Source of the DNA: Marvania coccoides
Taxonomy: Eukaryota > Chlorophyta > Trebouxiophyceae > Chlorellales > Chlorellaceae
Assembly (NCBI GenBank): GCA_963854735.1
Contig: OY978105.1
Span: forward strand, 868,001-932,000
Direction: 5' to 3'
Length of the DNA: 64,000 nucleotides
Shown piece after piece: positions 35,401 through 46,047 of this stretch. Both the position numbers and the translations under genes were made by a program. A model generated the notes under the pieces. The model did no database searches, had not been told where the DNA came from, and saw only the letters and a program-made list of their open reading frames with translations. How positions within the stretch are numbered: the stretch's first letter is position 1; every line of letters begins with the position of its first letter.

Positions 35401-37205
35401 GCTGAACTCCCGCAGCTGGCCTGCGGGGAGAAAACAATATAACGAAGAGAGGGAGGGGGAGGGCTCAGTGCAAACGTGAAATTAACGAACCCTCGAGGAA
35501 AATTAAGGGAACAAAACTCAGGTTTGTGGGAATAATACGTAGTGTTTTTCAGAGTTGGCAACCGAAAAAGGTTTGTTTTCAAATCTGAAGAATCTGGAGC
35601 AAAATCAGCTGTTGAATTTTAACTAATTAGTTCTGTTGCACTCTTACCTGCGTTCTCTGGGTCTGCGTAGAGCGTGCACAGCGTGTTGGCTGCCTCCAGC
35701 CGCACCCCCGCGTCCTTGTCTGAGAGCGCCCACGCCACGTACTTCAGGTAGGAGGTGGTGAGGAAGGTGGCAGGCAGGAGCCGCATCCAGGCGCCGATAC
35801 CTGCGGGGATTTTCATCAAGGAAGAGAGGAGAAAAGTAAATATATTGAAATGCACAAATATATATTTTTTTGTTTAGTTTAGTAGAATTATTATAATCAA
35901 TGAAAGATAAATATATAGTATATATAAGCAATGAAACGAAAGATCGAATTTCATATACCTCCGAGGAGGCTTGAAAAGGAAAACTAGATTTCTTTCTTTT
36001 ATTTACCTGTCACGACGGTGCCTCTGATATCAGCGTCGATGTCTCGAAACCTGATCATAAACACCGACTGGAAGATCGCATCCACGTATGCTAGCATCTC
36101 CTGCATCGCCGACGTCGCCTGCTGCACCTGGCGCTCAAATGCCGCCGCCCGCTGCCCCGCCGCTTTCCCGCCCTTGGCCCTCTCCGCCTCCGCCTGCCCC
36201 GCCGCGGTGTCCCGCGACTCCCCCAGCGTGGCCACCACGTGCAGCATGGACGTGGCCATCTGAATGGCGGTGATCGTCCCCACGCGGCGCAATTCCCGTA
36301 CGAGTGATGTGTTAAGAGCGATGGAGAGGTTCACTGCCTTGTCCAGGAAGAATCCACCCTGCAGCTGCCCCGCCACCGCCGCCTCTCGGATGAGCTTGTC
36401 CCACATCTCGCGGTAGCTGGCGCGGAGGTGCCGCGCGGCGGCGCTGCGGCCGCCCATTGCCACCGCCTCTGACAGGCCATGAGCCTGAGCAGCAGCGTCA
36501 GCCTCCGCCTTGAGCTCGTCCGCGCCGATGTGCTCCACGTCTTGGGAGGTCACCGCTTGGTCGGTGAGCCCGCAGGCCTGCATCAGGAAGGTCAGCGCCT
36601 CGGCTGTGGCTTCTGAGCGGTGGCCACGAAACCGATCCACCCAGTCCCTGGCTGCCACAGTGATTGCGGTGCTTTCACTGCGGATAGCGTCTGCGGAAAG
36701 GTTGATGTGCGAGGAAGATGGCCGGAGATGAAATGTGCGTGTGCGTGTGTGGGGGGGGGGAGTGAATAATAATTGAAATCTGGAGGATGGGACTCACCGA
36801 GCAGTGTGGTGTCACCAGCCATCTCTGGGAGGGCGTCTGGGGCGCGGCGCTTGCGTTGGCGAGTCGGGGCTCGCTTTTTGGGCTGCAGAGGGAGGTGGAG
36901 GATGGGTGATGAGGCCGGGGAATGCAGGAAAATGGAGGGACATTGAAAAACTTGCCTTGGCTACATCTTCATCCTTCTCTACCTCGTCGCCGCTGGGAAT
37001 CTCCTCCGCTGGCTCGGCACCTTCAAACTCTCTGCAAGACACGAGGGATAATGGGTCCTGGGTGAGCCTCGGGGAGGTTGGTTGAGGGATTCCCGCATCA
37101 ATCTTGAAAAGCCGAGGCCTGGGACGCTAGGCAACCTTGCACTACTCACTCTTCACCCTTTGGCTCTGCATAATTGACGGGAGCGCGCTTGCGAACGCCC
37201 ACCAT
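32500..37205 (-). CDS. SCC3: Cohesin subunit SCC3/STAG
   Basis: Seven exons: 37205-37150, 37031-36956, 36882-36798, 36690-36007, 35800-35648, 35420-34651, 34515-32500; 1279 aa. SCC3/STAG is the HEAT-repeat subunit that joins the SMC1-SMC3-RAD21 ring and helps load cohesin. The stromalin-conserved segment reads GIGAWMRLLPATFLTTSYLK then YVAWALSDKDAGVRLEAANT, matching the SFLTDSYLKYIGWTLHDK pattern of STAG. Upstream, LREAAVAG and ITAIQMATSMLHVVATL correspond to the STAG domain. The N-terminus carries basic PKKRAPTRQRKRR (nuclear signal) and acidic patches. The C-terminus has long Glu runs and ends in RARRR-like basic residues. Intron 2 uses GCAAGT as donor (AAG|GCAAGT...CAG). The gene is divergent from HemW with only ~260 bp between starts. 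Confidence 0.92.
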
Positions 37206-37467
37206 CGCGCTTTTGTGCTTCGGGTTGTTTCTTTGATCACAAAATTACAGCAAAATATAAACGAAAGTTCAGGCACTAGTCGTGCGCTGAAATCTTCACT
37301 TTTTAATTTATCGAAATTAATGCTTTGCTGCTCTATGATAGCCTCGCATGGCTCGAATGAAAATTCAAAAATGGCCGAAATCGAGCGCAATGGCGAAGTT
37401 GCTGCCCACCTCTCGTATTATACAAACAAATCACAAAATTATATTTGAAAAAAATGTTGGCATAGCG
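37206..37467. promoter_or_regulatory. Divergent promoter region, SCC3 / HemW
   Basis: Short AT-rich gap between divergent start codons. The HemW frame is open upstream to 37348 with in-frame ATGs, so the exact HemW start, and hence the gap length, is uncertain. Confidence 0.4.
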
Positions 37468-39123
37468 ATGCAGGCAAGCAGGCTGGGAAGAGGCGTCATC
37501 GTGGTGGCATGTCGATCTCGAAAGTGCGAACTTCAAACAAATGAGTTCTCTTGGCATCGCAAAAAATCCCAATCATCACGGAGATGCATTCAAATGTGCA
37601 AGCGAACCGTATGCAGCAGCGCAGCCCCCCCACCAGCTCCTCCACCGGGCTTGCAGCCTGGTTCTGCCTACGTCCACCTCCCTTTTTGCAAGAAGAAATG
37701 CCGGTATTGTGACTTCCCGGTGATAGCCGTGGGCATGCGCCCCGACGGCGAAAAAATCCAAGACGGAATGGCTGACTACGTCGACACTTTGTGCCGCGAA
37801 ATCGCAGCCACAAAACGCTTGCACGGCGATGATAAACCCCTCCAAACCGTATTTTTCGGGGGCGGCACGCCCTCCCTCATCCGCCCCGCCCTCCTGGAGA
37901 GCATCCTTGGAAAATTGGAGTCCCGCTTCGGCATCACCACCGGCGCCGAGATTTCGATCGAAGCGGACCCAGGGACTTTCGACGCGGCGCAGCTGCGCAC
38001 CTACCGCGACCTTGGCATCACCAGGGTCAGCGTGGGGGTGCAATCCTTCGACGATAGCCTCTTGACTACCTGCGGGCGAGCCCACGATGTAGCTGACGTT
38101 TACCGTGCGATCGAAGCGGTGTACGCCGCTAATGTGCCCAGCTGGAGCTTGGATTTGATGTCAGGGCTGCCGGGGTTGACGCAAGACGGCTGGGAGGCCA
38201 GCATAGCGGCAGCATTGGATGCCGCTCCCAGCCATGTTTCAGTGTATGACCTTCAAATTGAAGAGCACACGCCGTTTGCGAAGCAGTACAGGCCGGGGGA
38301 GGCGCCGCTACCTTCGGATGAAGCAACGGCGGCGATGTACGGCACCGCCAGCGTGCTGCTGCGTGGCGCTGGGTACGCAAAAATTAAAATTAAAATCTTA
38401 GGGGGGAGGTGCTTTTTTCCCCCAAAGGATATCGTATTATTTTTCATTCCAGGGGTTCTTTAGCAGTTTCATAATCTGCATTCAACTAATGTGCTTCAAA
38501 AAACTATTAAAATTGGTGAAAATGTGGGGTACTAACGTAAGAACTTGTTGTCTTCGATTACTCATTGCAGGTTTGAGCACTACGAGATTTCAAACTACGC
38601 CAAGCCTGGCCACCGCTGCGCCCACAACATGACGTACTGGGAGGGCCGGCGGTATTATGCCTTTGGCTTGGGGGCAGCCTCTTACCTTGAGGGCCGGAGA
38701 TTTTCTCGGCCCAAGCGCATCGGTGCCTACGCGAAGTGGGTGGAGGGGCTGGAGGCGCGCGTGGAGGAGCGGGCAGGGCGACCAGTAATCCCTGGGGTCG
38801 AATTTCCGGAGGAAAGCGTGGAAGATCGGTTGACGGACCGCATCATGCTGAAATTGCGGTTGGCTGACGGTTTAGATCTGCGGGAGCTGGCGACGGAGTT
38901 TGAGGACGGTGGGGACGCGGGAGACGTGATTGTGAGGTCGTTGGAGGAGCACGTGCAGCGCGGACACGTGGAATTGATACGAGAGGAGGTGGAAGATATA
39001 AGGAGCGGGAGAAAGAGAAGCGAGGTGGTTAAAGTGAAGCTGACCGACCCTGCAGGCTTTTTGATGTCGAATGACGTGGTGTCGGATATTTTTGTGGCCC
39101 TGGATGAGGTCAAGGATGCATAG
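37468..39123 (+). CDS. HemW-like radical SAM protein (coproporphyrinogen oxidase-like)
   Basis: Two exons, 37468-38372 and 38571-39123; 485 aa. The radical SAM motif is AYVHLPFCKKKCRYCDF. The residue after the third Cys pair is Phe, as in HemW heme chaperones, not the Cys of HemN oxidases. It is followed by VFFGGGTPSLI, ISIEADPGTF, GITRVSVGVQSFDD, DLMSGLPG and HYEISNYAKPGHRCAHNMTYW. The HemN C-terminal domain is complete. The first ~60 residues are rich in Ser/Arg/Ala and could target plastid or mitochondrion. ATGs at 37348 and 37468 are both in frame; I prefer 37468 because the leader from there looks like a transit peptide. The intron contains a perfect TACTAAC branch-point-like site near 38,530. 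Confidence 0.9.
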
Positions 39124-39708
39124 AACAACGGAGAAATTGAAGTTTAACAAATAAATAATTGAAATTTAACTTGGTGTCGCTGGGGGGGAGCAGGCGGCGC
39201 GCGATGCGGGGGAAGGGGGGGTGCTCCAGGGCTGGCCCGTAGCAACATGTCTACCAGACAGCGGGCACCCACCCCACACTTTCATTTTCTTTCTTTCTTT
39301 TTTCATTTTTTTAGACTTTCTTTTTTCGTTGTGCACAACCAGCTCGAAATTTGTTCGATGTCAATAGTTCTAATTGTCTACAAGTTGCATACCTCCTTTA
39401 CACCCCCAAACCCTTTTCTCAACCGTCGACCTTCGGTTTTTCAATCCTTGCTTCTACATATCGCGATCTACGCATATTGCCGAATTAAATTGTCCGTGCT
39501 GCTTTGTTTAGCAGTCTACGTTCATAAAATTGCCCATGTGGTGTCGACGTTGACGTTAGATGCTCTTTTCATTCCCTCACTTGCCTAGCTGTAACCTTCT
39601 TCTCAATATCATATTGAATATGAAAATTCAATCAGGGCAGCTCGCTGAATGAACAAGGAACACGGGGTTTGTTGAGCTTAATTTATTATTTCTACCAGTT
39701 CATCATTA
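39124..39708. other. Intergenic spacer
   Basis: Pyrimidine-rich stretches (39,285-39,325) and AT-rich DNA between HemW and the MBOAT gene, both on the + strand. It probably includes the MBOAT promoter. No gene is seen. Confidence 0.55.
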
Positions 39709-41128
39709 ATGCTGCCCATCCAACTGCTTCGGGTTGTCACGCGATGGCCTTACAGCTTGCGATTGGGGGTGGTGGTTGCCCACGGTTTCGGCAGCCCGTT
39801 GATCCTTTACTGCAACAGCCACCGAAAACTTGGATGGGACCGCGTCTCACCTGTGGCACTGGTCGTAATCTTGAACTCTGTGCTGCCCTCATTTTTCGAT
39901 CCGATCAATGAGGTGGTATCGTTGAGCACGTTCGGCCTGCAGTTCATGTGGCTAAGCAGCTTCAAGGTGAGAGCCTGTACAATCTATTGCGGAAGCATGT
40001 ACGCCCCGTTTCCACACAATTTTTGCTGGCAGTACCGCCGCTCCGTTAGTCCCCTCCTCACACTCCTCACGCTCAATTTTCTCACCTGTTAATACCACAG
40101 GTGCTTGGCTGGGCAATAGGACGCGGCCCGCTAGCAGACCCCAGGCTGAATCGCATACAATTCATCGCCGTAACTTCGCTGCCAATCACTCCACTTTTTC
40201 CCACCGCAGACCCCCAAAAATCTCACCTTGGCACAGCTTCCAGATCCTGGAACGCCCGGCATAAAAAGCCAGGCCCGGTATTTCGAGCTGCGGTCGTCGA
40301 TGTGGTCTCAAAATCCCTCTGTTTGTGCTGCACAACGGTACTCTTGCAGCGATGGAGAGCGCTGCCTCGGCTGGTATGGGAATTTACCGCGGGGGTGGGG
40401 CTGTACCTGTCTATTTCGTTGGCTATGTCCACACTGGGGCTGGTGTCGACTGGTCTTCTGGGCCTTCACATTGCGCCGCACTTCAATCGTCCCTACCTTA
40501 GCTCCTCCCTCGCCGAATTCTGGAGCAGAAGGTGGAATCTCAACACCGGGCACACCATGCGATTCACGGTGTATGATGCCATCCTCTCCGTGAGCCGATT
40601 TTCTCCTGCTATTTAGCAAATTGTAATGATTATTATTATTCATTGATTAAAAAAAAAAACGTGTTATTATCATTGCAGGGCCACCTGGTGAAGACGCCAG
40701 GCGAGGCTGAGGGTGCGCATCTTCGACAGAAGGCGTCATTTTGGCGCCTCGCTGCCGCAGTGTGTGCTTCCTTTGTGTGCTCTGGCGTGATGCACGGTGC
40801 GTAATGGTTCCCCTTAATACCACAAAATATTATTTGATTTTTTCGTGCCATTTTTCTCACTCCCCTTTCTCCCATATTTTTCCAAACAGAGGCGTTTGTT
40901 GTGCATTTGAGGGGGCGGTTTTCGGGGTACTGGATGGCATTTTTCAGCTGCCAAGGGCCCTTAATTGTCGCAGAATCACTGCTGAGGTCGCAGCTGCGGC
41001 GGCGAAAGCGGGCGATGCCAAATCTAATAGCAGTCCCGGCCACTCTGCTGTTACTTTTGCTCCTGGCAGACTGGCTGTTTTTTCCGGAGATTTTAAAGAT
41101 GAACGCAGAAGAGAATAAATATATGTAA
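39709..41128 (+). CDS. MBOAT acyltransferase, wax-synthase type
   Basis: Exons 39709-39966, 40101-40589, 40679-40796, 40890-41128; 367 aa. Members join fatty acyl-CoA to alcohols (wax esters) or sterols in the ER membrane. The conserved block LAEFWSRRWNLNTGHTMRFT and the presumed catalytic His in CSGVMHE, which spans the last intron, match plant and algal wax synthases. Multiple hydrophobic helices are seen (VVVAHGFGSPLILYC, LVSTGLLGLHIAPHF, VPATLLLLLLLADWLFF). The protein is close to family length (about 340-370 aa). The start at 39709 is the first ATG of the frame. The N-terminus lacks one of the helices often present, so an upstream exon is possible. Confidence 0.82.
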
Positions 41129-41668
41129 TATGCCAATGTAATTCTGTAGCTGCATGGGATGGAACTAAAATTTCACAGTGGGGGGGGTGCAGTATGTTCC
41201 AGGGCCGTGCCCGCCCTCCACCTACCTTCCTCCTATCGCCTCCTATCTTAGATAGTAGGATCTCGTGCTGTGCGGATTAGTTAGCTATTTATGTTAGTTT
41301 GTAAGTGCTACGTCCTCAATTGCTGACTAGAGGTCGCTTGCCGCACACGGCGGCAGCAGTGGCGGCAGCAGTTGGGCGGAGGGGACTGCGTGCTACGGCG
41401 AGACAACAGCCAGGATACGAATTTGAGAGTTTAGACTCTGCAAAGAGACGGCAATAAAGGCCACACAGCAGAGAGGCAAACAGGCCACCCTTTGCGATGT
41501 TCGTGGCCTTTTTGGAGGAGGACTGAAACAAAAGGATAGATGCATGCGCCTGGTTTAAAAATTTGGTGGGTGTGAAAATGAGAGCCAAGGCTGTGAAACC
41601 TGGCATTTCCCCCCTACCCCCCTATTTCCCACAGAAAGCTTTTTCCTTCTTTCCTATTACTATCAAAT
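41129..41668. other. Spacer left of the interrupted palindrome
   Basis: It includes the MBOAT 3' UTR and G/C-runs. A 96-codon open stretch on the minus strand (41,316-41,606) lacks any recognisable feature and is not called. Confidence 0.5.
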
Positions 41669-42065
41669 AGCCGAAACACAGCATGGAGCTTTACACATGA
41701 CCGAAATGAACTGTTTTACAATTTCAGTGAAGAAGAAAATAGAAGAAACCAAACTGAGAAGGAAGAAATGCGCTCAAAATTCAAAATCATACAAGGAAGA
41801 AAATACAGCAAAGAAAAATAGAAAAAATCGTGTGTATTCGTGCATGCTCATTCTTCTTGCGCTGCGCGGGACTCGGCACGTCGTCGGTGTCGCAGCGTCT
41901 CTCCTCGGGCTATGCACCCGCCACCCGCGCCAAAGCCACCGCCGCCTGCCGTCTTGTCCAGCACCACCTCAACGCACACTCCTTTGGGGGCGCCCAGCGG
42001 CTGGCAGTCCGCGGCAGCAGCTGCTGGGGTGTCGGGAATGGGGTCGGAATGGGGCCTGCTCTCTG
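41669..42065. repeat. Inverted repeat, left arm
   Basis: About 397 bp matching the reverse complement of about 42,620-43,018 at roughly 98% by eye, with scattered single-base changes. It breaks exactly at the assembly gap. Confidence 0.9.
41848..42062 (-). CDS. Partial copy of the small unknown gene, cut by the gap
   Basis: On the minus strand this repeats the last exon of the gene at 42,390-42,836: a splice acceptor (CAG at the gap edge), then ESRPHSDPIPDTPAAAAADC through to ESRAAQEE and the same stop. Substitutions relative to the other copy include Ala for Val, Thr for Met and Gly for Glu. The 5' exon would lie in or beyond the N gap. It may be a real paralogue in head-to-head array or a mis-assembled allele. 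Confidence 0.35.
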
Positions 42066-42265
42066 NNNNNNNNNNNNNNNNNNNNNNNNNNNNNNNNNNN
42101 NNNNNNNNNNNNNNNNNNNNNNNNNNNNNNNNNNNNNNNNNNNNNNNNNNNNNNNNNNNNNNNNNNNNNNNNNNNNNNNNNNNNNNNNNNNNNNNNNNNN
42201 NNNNNNNNNNNNNNNNNNNNNNNNNNNNNNNNNNNNNNNNNNNNNNNNNNNNNNNNNNNNNNNNN
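42066..42265. other. Assembly gap (200 N)
   Basis: Exactly 200 N, a common placeholder size, placed at the centre of an inverted repeat. The true length is unknown. Confidence 0.99.
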
Positions 42266-42389
42266 ATCTGGAAGCGCTGCGTTCAGACACCTTGATTTCA
42301 AACTTGCGAGAACATCTCGAATATTGCTATAAATATTCGGAGGGGGGGCTAACTCCGGAGGAGGAAAGAGAAAGATCGAAATCTCGACC

Positions 42390-42836
42390 ATGCCTGAAAT
42401 AAGGCTCCATGGCTACCTGGACGGGCAACGACATGTTTTCAGAAAGGAACTCAGAAACCTCTTGAGGGAGCTGCAGGGTCATGCAGCGATGCCTCACCCC
42501 TCCTCTAGTTCGGGAACTGGTGCGTGCCTTTCGTGTCCTTCTTCCCCTATGCATTTATTTGTTTCCGTTGTGAGCTTGCTGTTTATATTACCACCGCCTT
42601 CTTCTCGTTTTCGTTGTGCAGAGAGCAGGCCCCATTCCGACCCCATTCCCGACACCCCAGCAGCTGCTGCCGCGGACTGCCAGCCGCTGGGCGTCCCCAA
42701 AGGAGTGTGCGTTGAGGTGGTGCTGGACAAGATGGCAGGCGGCGGTGGCTTTGGCGCGGGTGGCGAGTGCATAGCCCGAGGAGAGACGCTGCGACACCGA
42801 CGACGTGCCGAGTCCCGCGCAGCGCAAGAAGAATGA
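42390..42836 (+). CDS. Small protein of unknown function
   Basis: Two exons, 42390-42519 and 42622-42836, with a GTGCGT donor and TTGTGCAG acceptor; 114 aa. The N-terminal third is amphipathic and basic (YLDGQRHVFRKELRNLLREL). The middle is Pro/Ala-rich, a VPKGVCVEVVLDKM segment follows, and the tail is Arg/Glu-rich. Exon 2 lies in the right arm of the inverted repeat and has a partner on the other side of the gap. Another open frame (LRSDTLISNLREHLEYCYKY, just right of the gap) might belong to an upstream exon of this or another gene. No family was recognised; the gene call is tentative. Confidence 0.4.
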   Translation: MPEIRLHGYLDGQRHVFRKELRNLLRELQGHAAMPHPSSSSGTGACLSCPSSPMHLFVSVVSLLFILPPPSSRFRCAESRPHSDPIPDTPAAAAADCQPLGVPKGVCVEVVLDKMAGGGGFGAGGECIARGETLRHRRRAESRAAQEE

Positions 42837-43018
42837 GCATGCACGAATACACACGATTTTTTCTATTTTTCTTTGCTGTATTTTCTTCCTTGTATGATTT
42901 TGAATTTTGAGCGCATTTCTTCCTTCTCAGTTTGGTTTCTTCTATTTTCTTCTTCACTGAAATTGTAAAACAGTTCATTTCGGTCATGTGTAAAAGCTCC
43001 ATGCTGTGTTCCGGCTGA
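42620..43018. repeat. Inverted repeat, right arm
   Basis: Reverse-complement partner of 41,669-42,065. It covers exon 2 of the small gene plus about 180 bp of 3' flank. Unlike the left arm, its sequence continues uninterrupted toward the gap. Confidence 0.9.
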
Positions 43019-43354
43019 TTGATCCACTGGCAGTAATGGGAATGGAGAACAATGCTTTCTTTCATCATGTGCGTACTACATGCGTCCTCCCCCTGGCGAC
43101 TCTTAAATCCTATTTTTATTTAGAAGTAGGACGAGCTTAATTACTCTCGGAGTATATTGGGCAATGAAATAGTTAAAATGAAATCATGTGCCCCTTTCCA
43201 TGGGAAATTGAAGGGAAAAGCGCCAGACGTCACAATTTTCAGCTCGCATTCACACCAATCAAATGCTTAAACATGTGTTTGATAAAAATCTCGCTCTTCT
43301 TTCTCCACTCTCAACTACCGCTGCCGCCACCTTTGGTCCCCTCCCCTTTCTCAG

Positions 43355-43488
43355 GAATCGGCAAAGCGTATGCCAAGCGGCTGGCCAGCCAGGACCTGAA
43401 CGTGGTCCTGGTGGCGCTGGACGACCAGCTGCTGGCAGACACCTTTGCAGAGCTCCAAGAAACCTACCCCAGCGTCACTTTCCGAAAA
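43355..43488 (+). pseudogene. Orphan exon of a 3-ketoacyl-CoA reductase-like SDR
   Basis: A single exon bounded by TTTCTCAG and a possible GTGGGC donor. It encodes GIGKAYAKRLASQDLNVVLV followed by ELQETYPSVTFRK. This is the NAD(P)-binding start of the short-chain dehydrogenase family (HSD17B12/KAR group), beginning inside the TGxxxGIG motif. No exon for the preceding strand is seen upstream. Downstream the eIF2D gene on the other strand begins within ~160 bp, so the catalytic Ser/Tyr/Lys part is absent. It is a truncated gene copy, or its remaining exons have been displaced by the adjacent rearranged repeat. Confidence 0.55.
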
Positions 43489-43652
43489 GTGGGCAAGCAA
43501 ATTTTAGGGCAGCATGCTTCACAGTGCACTGCTGTTCAACTCTGTCGCCGTCGTTAGTATCATTCAAAAGCAAATAGCAGCGATTTAAAAAACAAAACGT
43601 GCCAGAAAATTCTCCAAACGCCCAGGCACACACCCATGCAATGAAACCTGCA

Positions 43653-46047
43653 CTACTTCTTCATTTTGTTATTGAGTTCCAAGAATTTTGCATCGATCCC
43701 TGCCGTCTCGGTGAAAAATTTGGTGGCCTGCTTCAGCATGTCTCCCTGCATCATGATCTCCTTGTCCGTCTCCGTCTTGCCAGGCAGCGGCGCCACGCTC
43801 GCAGCCGTCTTGAACCGCTTTTGAAAATCCGCTGCCAGCTCATCTGCCGCCCACCTGCAGAACAAAAATATTCAAAGAAACGAGAAGAAAAAACTTGTTT
43901 GATCAAAATAAATTTGCTTTGCAATACAACAAGTCTGCAAATACAAACAGCAGCTCTATGCTCACCCGAAGCCTTCCACCCGCGTCACTGAGGTCAAATT
44001 TCTGCCGTTTTTCCGCTCTGCGACAATGCATATTTGCTTTACCGCCCCCTTGCGCAAAACTTCGACCACGCCGCCGCCGCCGCCAAGGCTGGGCCTGGAG
44101 ATGCGGTGCCACTGCTGAAGCTTGCTCATGAAGCGCGGAAAGAGGACAGCTATCGGCACAGCCGCGCCTGAAGAGAAGAAAGAGCGGATGAGGGGGAAAC
44201 GTCGGAAAGTTAAATATTTTTTTGAGTACAGCTCGAGGCATGAACTAACAACACAGGCAAGTAGTCATTTAGTTTGCGTGATAATCGCGTCCTTTTCGAG
44301 CCTACGACTAAATTTCACCGGGCAAAAAATCAATTTGAACAAAACTGGCCTTCTTCGGGCCCCTCCTTCTTGCCCCACAGCCCACTCGCCAGCGTGTGGT
44401 CCAGCACCACAGCCCTGTCGCCTTCAACCAGCTTGCCCAGCCCCCTCGCATGCTCCAGCAGTGCCTCTCGACACTCGACTTCGCTGAACAGTCGATCTTT
44501 ATCACCAGCCGCAGGGTCGCCAAACACCGAGCGCAGCGAGGTAGGAGGGCGGTACAGCAGCTCAATCGCCATCCCTGGGGGTGCTGCGCCAGCAGGAGAA
44601 GCGCTGCCGGTGCCTGCGCCGTTGCCACCAAAGCCGTGCGGCATTCCAGACCAGTTTGCTAGCAGTGGATGGGTGCGGTTGACCAGCGAGATATGGTCCT
44701 GCTTGCGAATCTGCTTCTGCGCGAGCACCTGCAAGTTGATTAGCAATGGAGAAAAAAACTGAGAAAAATCTGAAATATCAGCGTGGCAAACGTAGTATTA
44801 ATCAATTACAAAAAGGTGATTGGCTAATACAAAATTAGTGCACGCAATGCTCATAGCCGTACCTTGGCTTTTTCGTACTTGTCCAGCAGCTTGGACAGTT
44901 TCTTGTACTTTGTGGCCTTCTTAAAGTCCAGAGTCACCCCCGGCGGCCGCAGCGGCAGCACGTGCTTCTGCCAAAAATCTGACGTCATCAACGGCAGCTC
45001 TGCGTTTTTCACCGCCGTCAAACCCCCCAAAACCGCAGCCTCCAGCAGCGCGTCCATGTCTAGCTCAGAGCCCCCCTCCCCTTCATTTCCGCCGCCACTG
45101 CCGAAGCCTCCGTCCACACCTGCTGCAGAGCCTTCTCCAGCCCCGCTGTCCCCCTCGAACGACGCGGAGGCTGCTGCATCGCCCACCTCCAGCGCCGCCA
45201 TCGCCCCAGCAGCCGCCTCCACCCCTTTATCGCCAGCTTCTCTGCAGGCGCTCTCGTCCACATTTCCCCCCTGCTGTGCCTGCTGCGCTGCGTCAGATTC
45301 AATGGGGAACACCCGGGTGACCGTGAAACCCGCGTTGGGCGGCGTTTTGGGGCCCAGCGCCCACAGCAGGTCGCCGTAGCTGTGCAGCAGCATCAGTCCC
45401 CGACCTTTCATGCCTTCTCGGCGCGCCTCAGCCGTGCTCACGGCCATGGTGCCCACAGCAAAAGGCACGGGATTGCCAGGTACCGCAACGCTGCGCACAC
45501 TGCCCGCCAGGAACGGCTCTAGCCCCTCGGTGGGCGCCAAAACGCCCTGCAGAAAAAGATCGGCGCCGCCCAGTAGCTTGCTGGACACCTCGCTCCAGGT
45601 GTGCAGCGTGGAGACCAGCGAGGGCAGCAGCGACAGCAGGTACACCTGCATTTTGCATTTAAAAATAAAATAAATAACCACAATGTCTACTCCCTCATAT
45701 GAATGCGGTTTTGAGGGGGCGGGGAGAAAAAAAAGCTCGAGAAAAACGCGTGCTCAAATTTTCGCTGCAAATATAAATTAAAGGAAGAAATACGCATCGC
45801 TTACGGTTGGGAGCAGTCTGTCATTGTGGCCGTTGGGGTCGAAAAAGTAAGGAGTGTCCTCGGTGCCGTAGACGGTGCAGCGGTTGGTGAGCTTGGACTG
45901 CACAAAAGCGGAGCCCTTGGGCCACAGCTCCGCCAGCTGGTCTTCGGTGAGCGAGGGGTAGTGCTTCGCGATGGTTGCCTTGAGCTTCTTGACGTCTTTA
46001 CCGCCCAGGGAATGAGTCCCCGACACGCTAACGTGCTTTTTGAACAT
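43653..46047 (-). CDS. EIF2D: Translation initiation factor eIF2D (ligatin)
   Basis: Five exons: 46047-45805, 45645-44863, 44728-44350, 44167-43966, 43854-43653; 602 aa. eIF2D delivers tRNA to 40S subunits without GTP and recycles post-termination complexes. The order is MFKKHVSV...GKDVKKLKA with a PUA domain (KLLGGADLFLQGVLAP, VPFAVGTMAVSTAEARREGM, GRGLMLLHSYGDLLWALG), an acidic Gly/Glu-rich linker, a winged-helix/SWIB-like part (LDFKKATKYKKLSKLLDKYE), and a C-terminal SUI1 domain (CIVAERKNGRNLTSVTRVEG). The third intron reads best with a GC donor (AAG|GCCAGT), since this keeps frame and alignment to relatives; a GT donor 30 bases upstream would also keep frame but drops conserved residues. 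Confidence 0.92.

Noticed and set aside
37348..37467. Upstream in-frame ATG for HemW
   Set aside because: Possible, but residues before 37468 look like untranslated AT-rich sequence and the downstream leader resembles a targeting peptide; left as uncertain.
39247..39588. 113-codon frame before the MBOAT gene
   Set aside because: Pyrimidine-tract driven, no motif; likely promoter/5' UTR.
41316..41606. 96-codon minus-strand frame left of the palindrome
   Set aside because: No recognisable domain or splice context.
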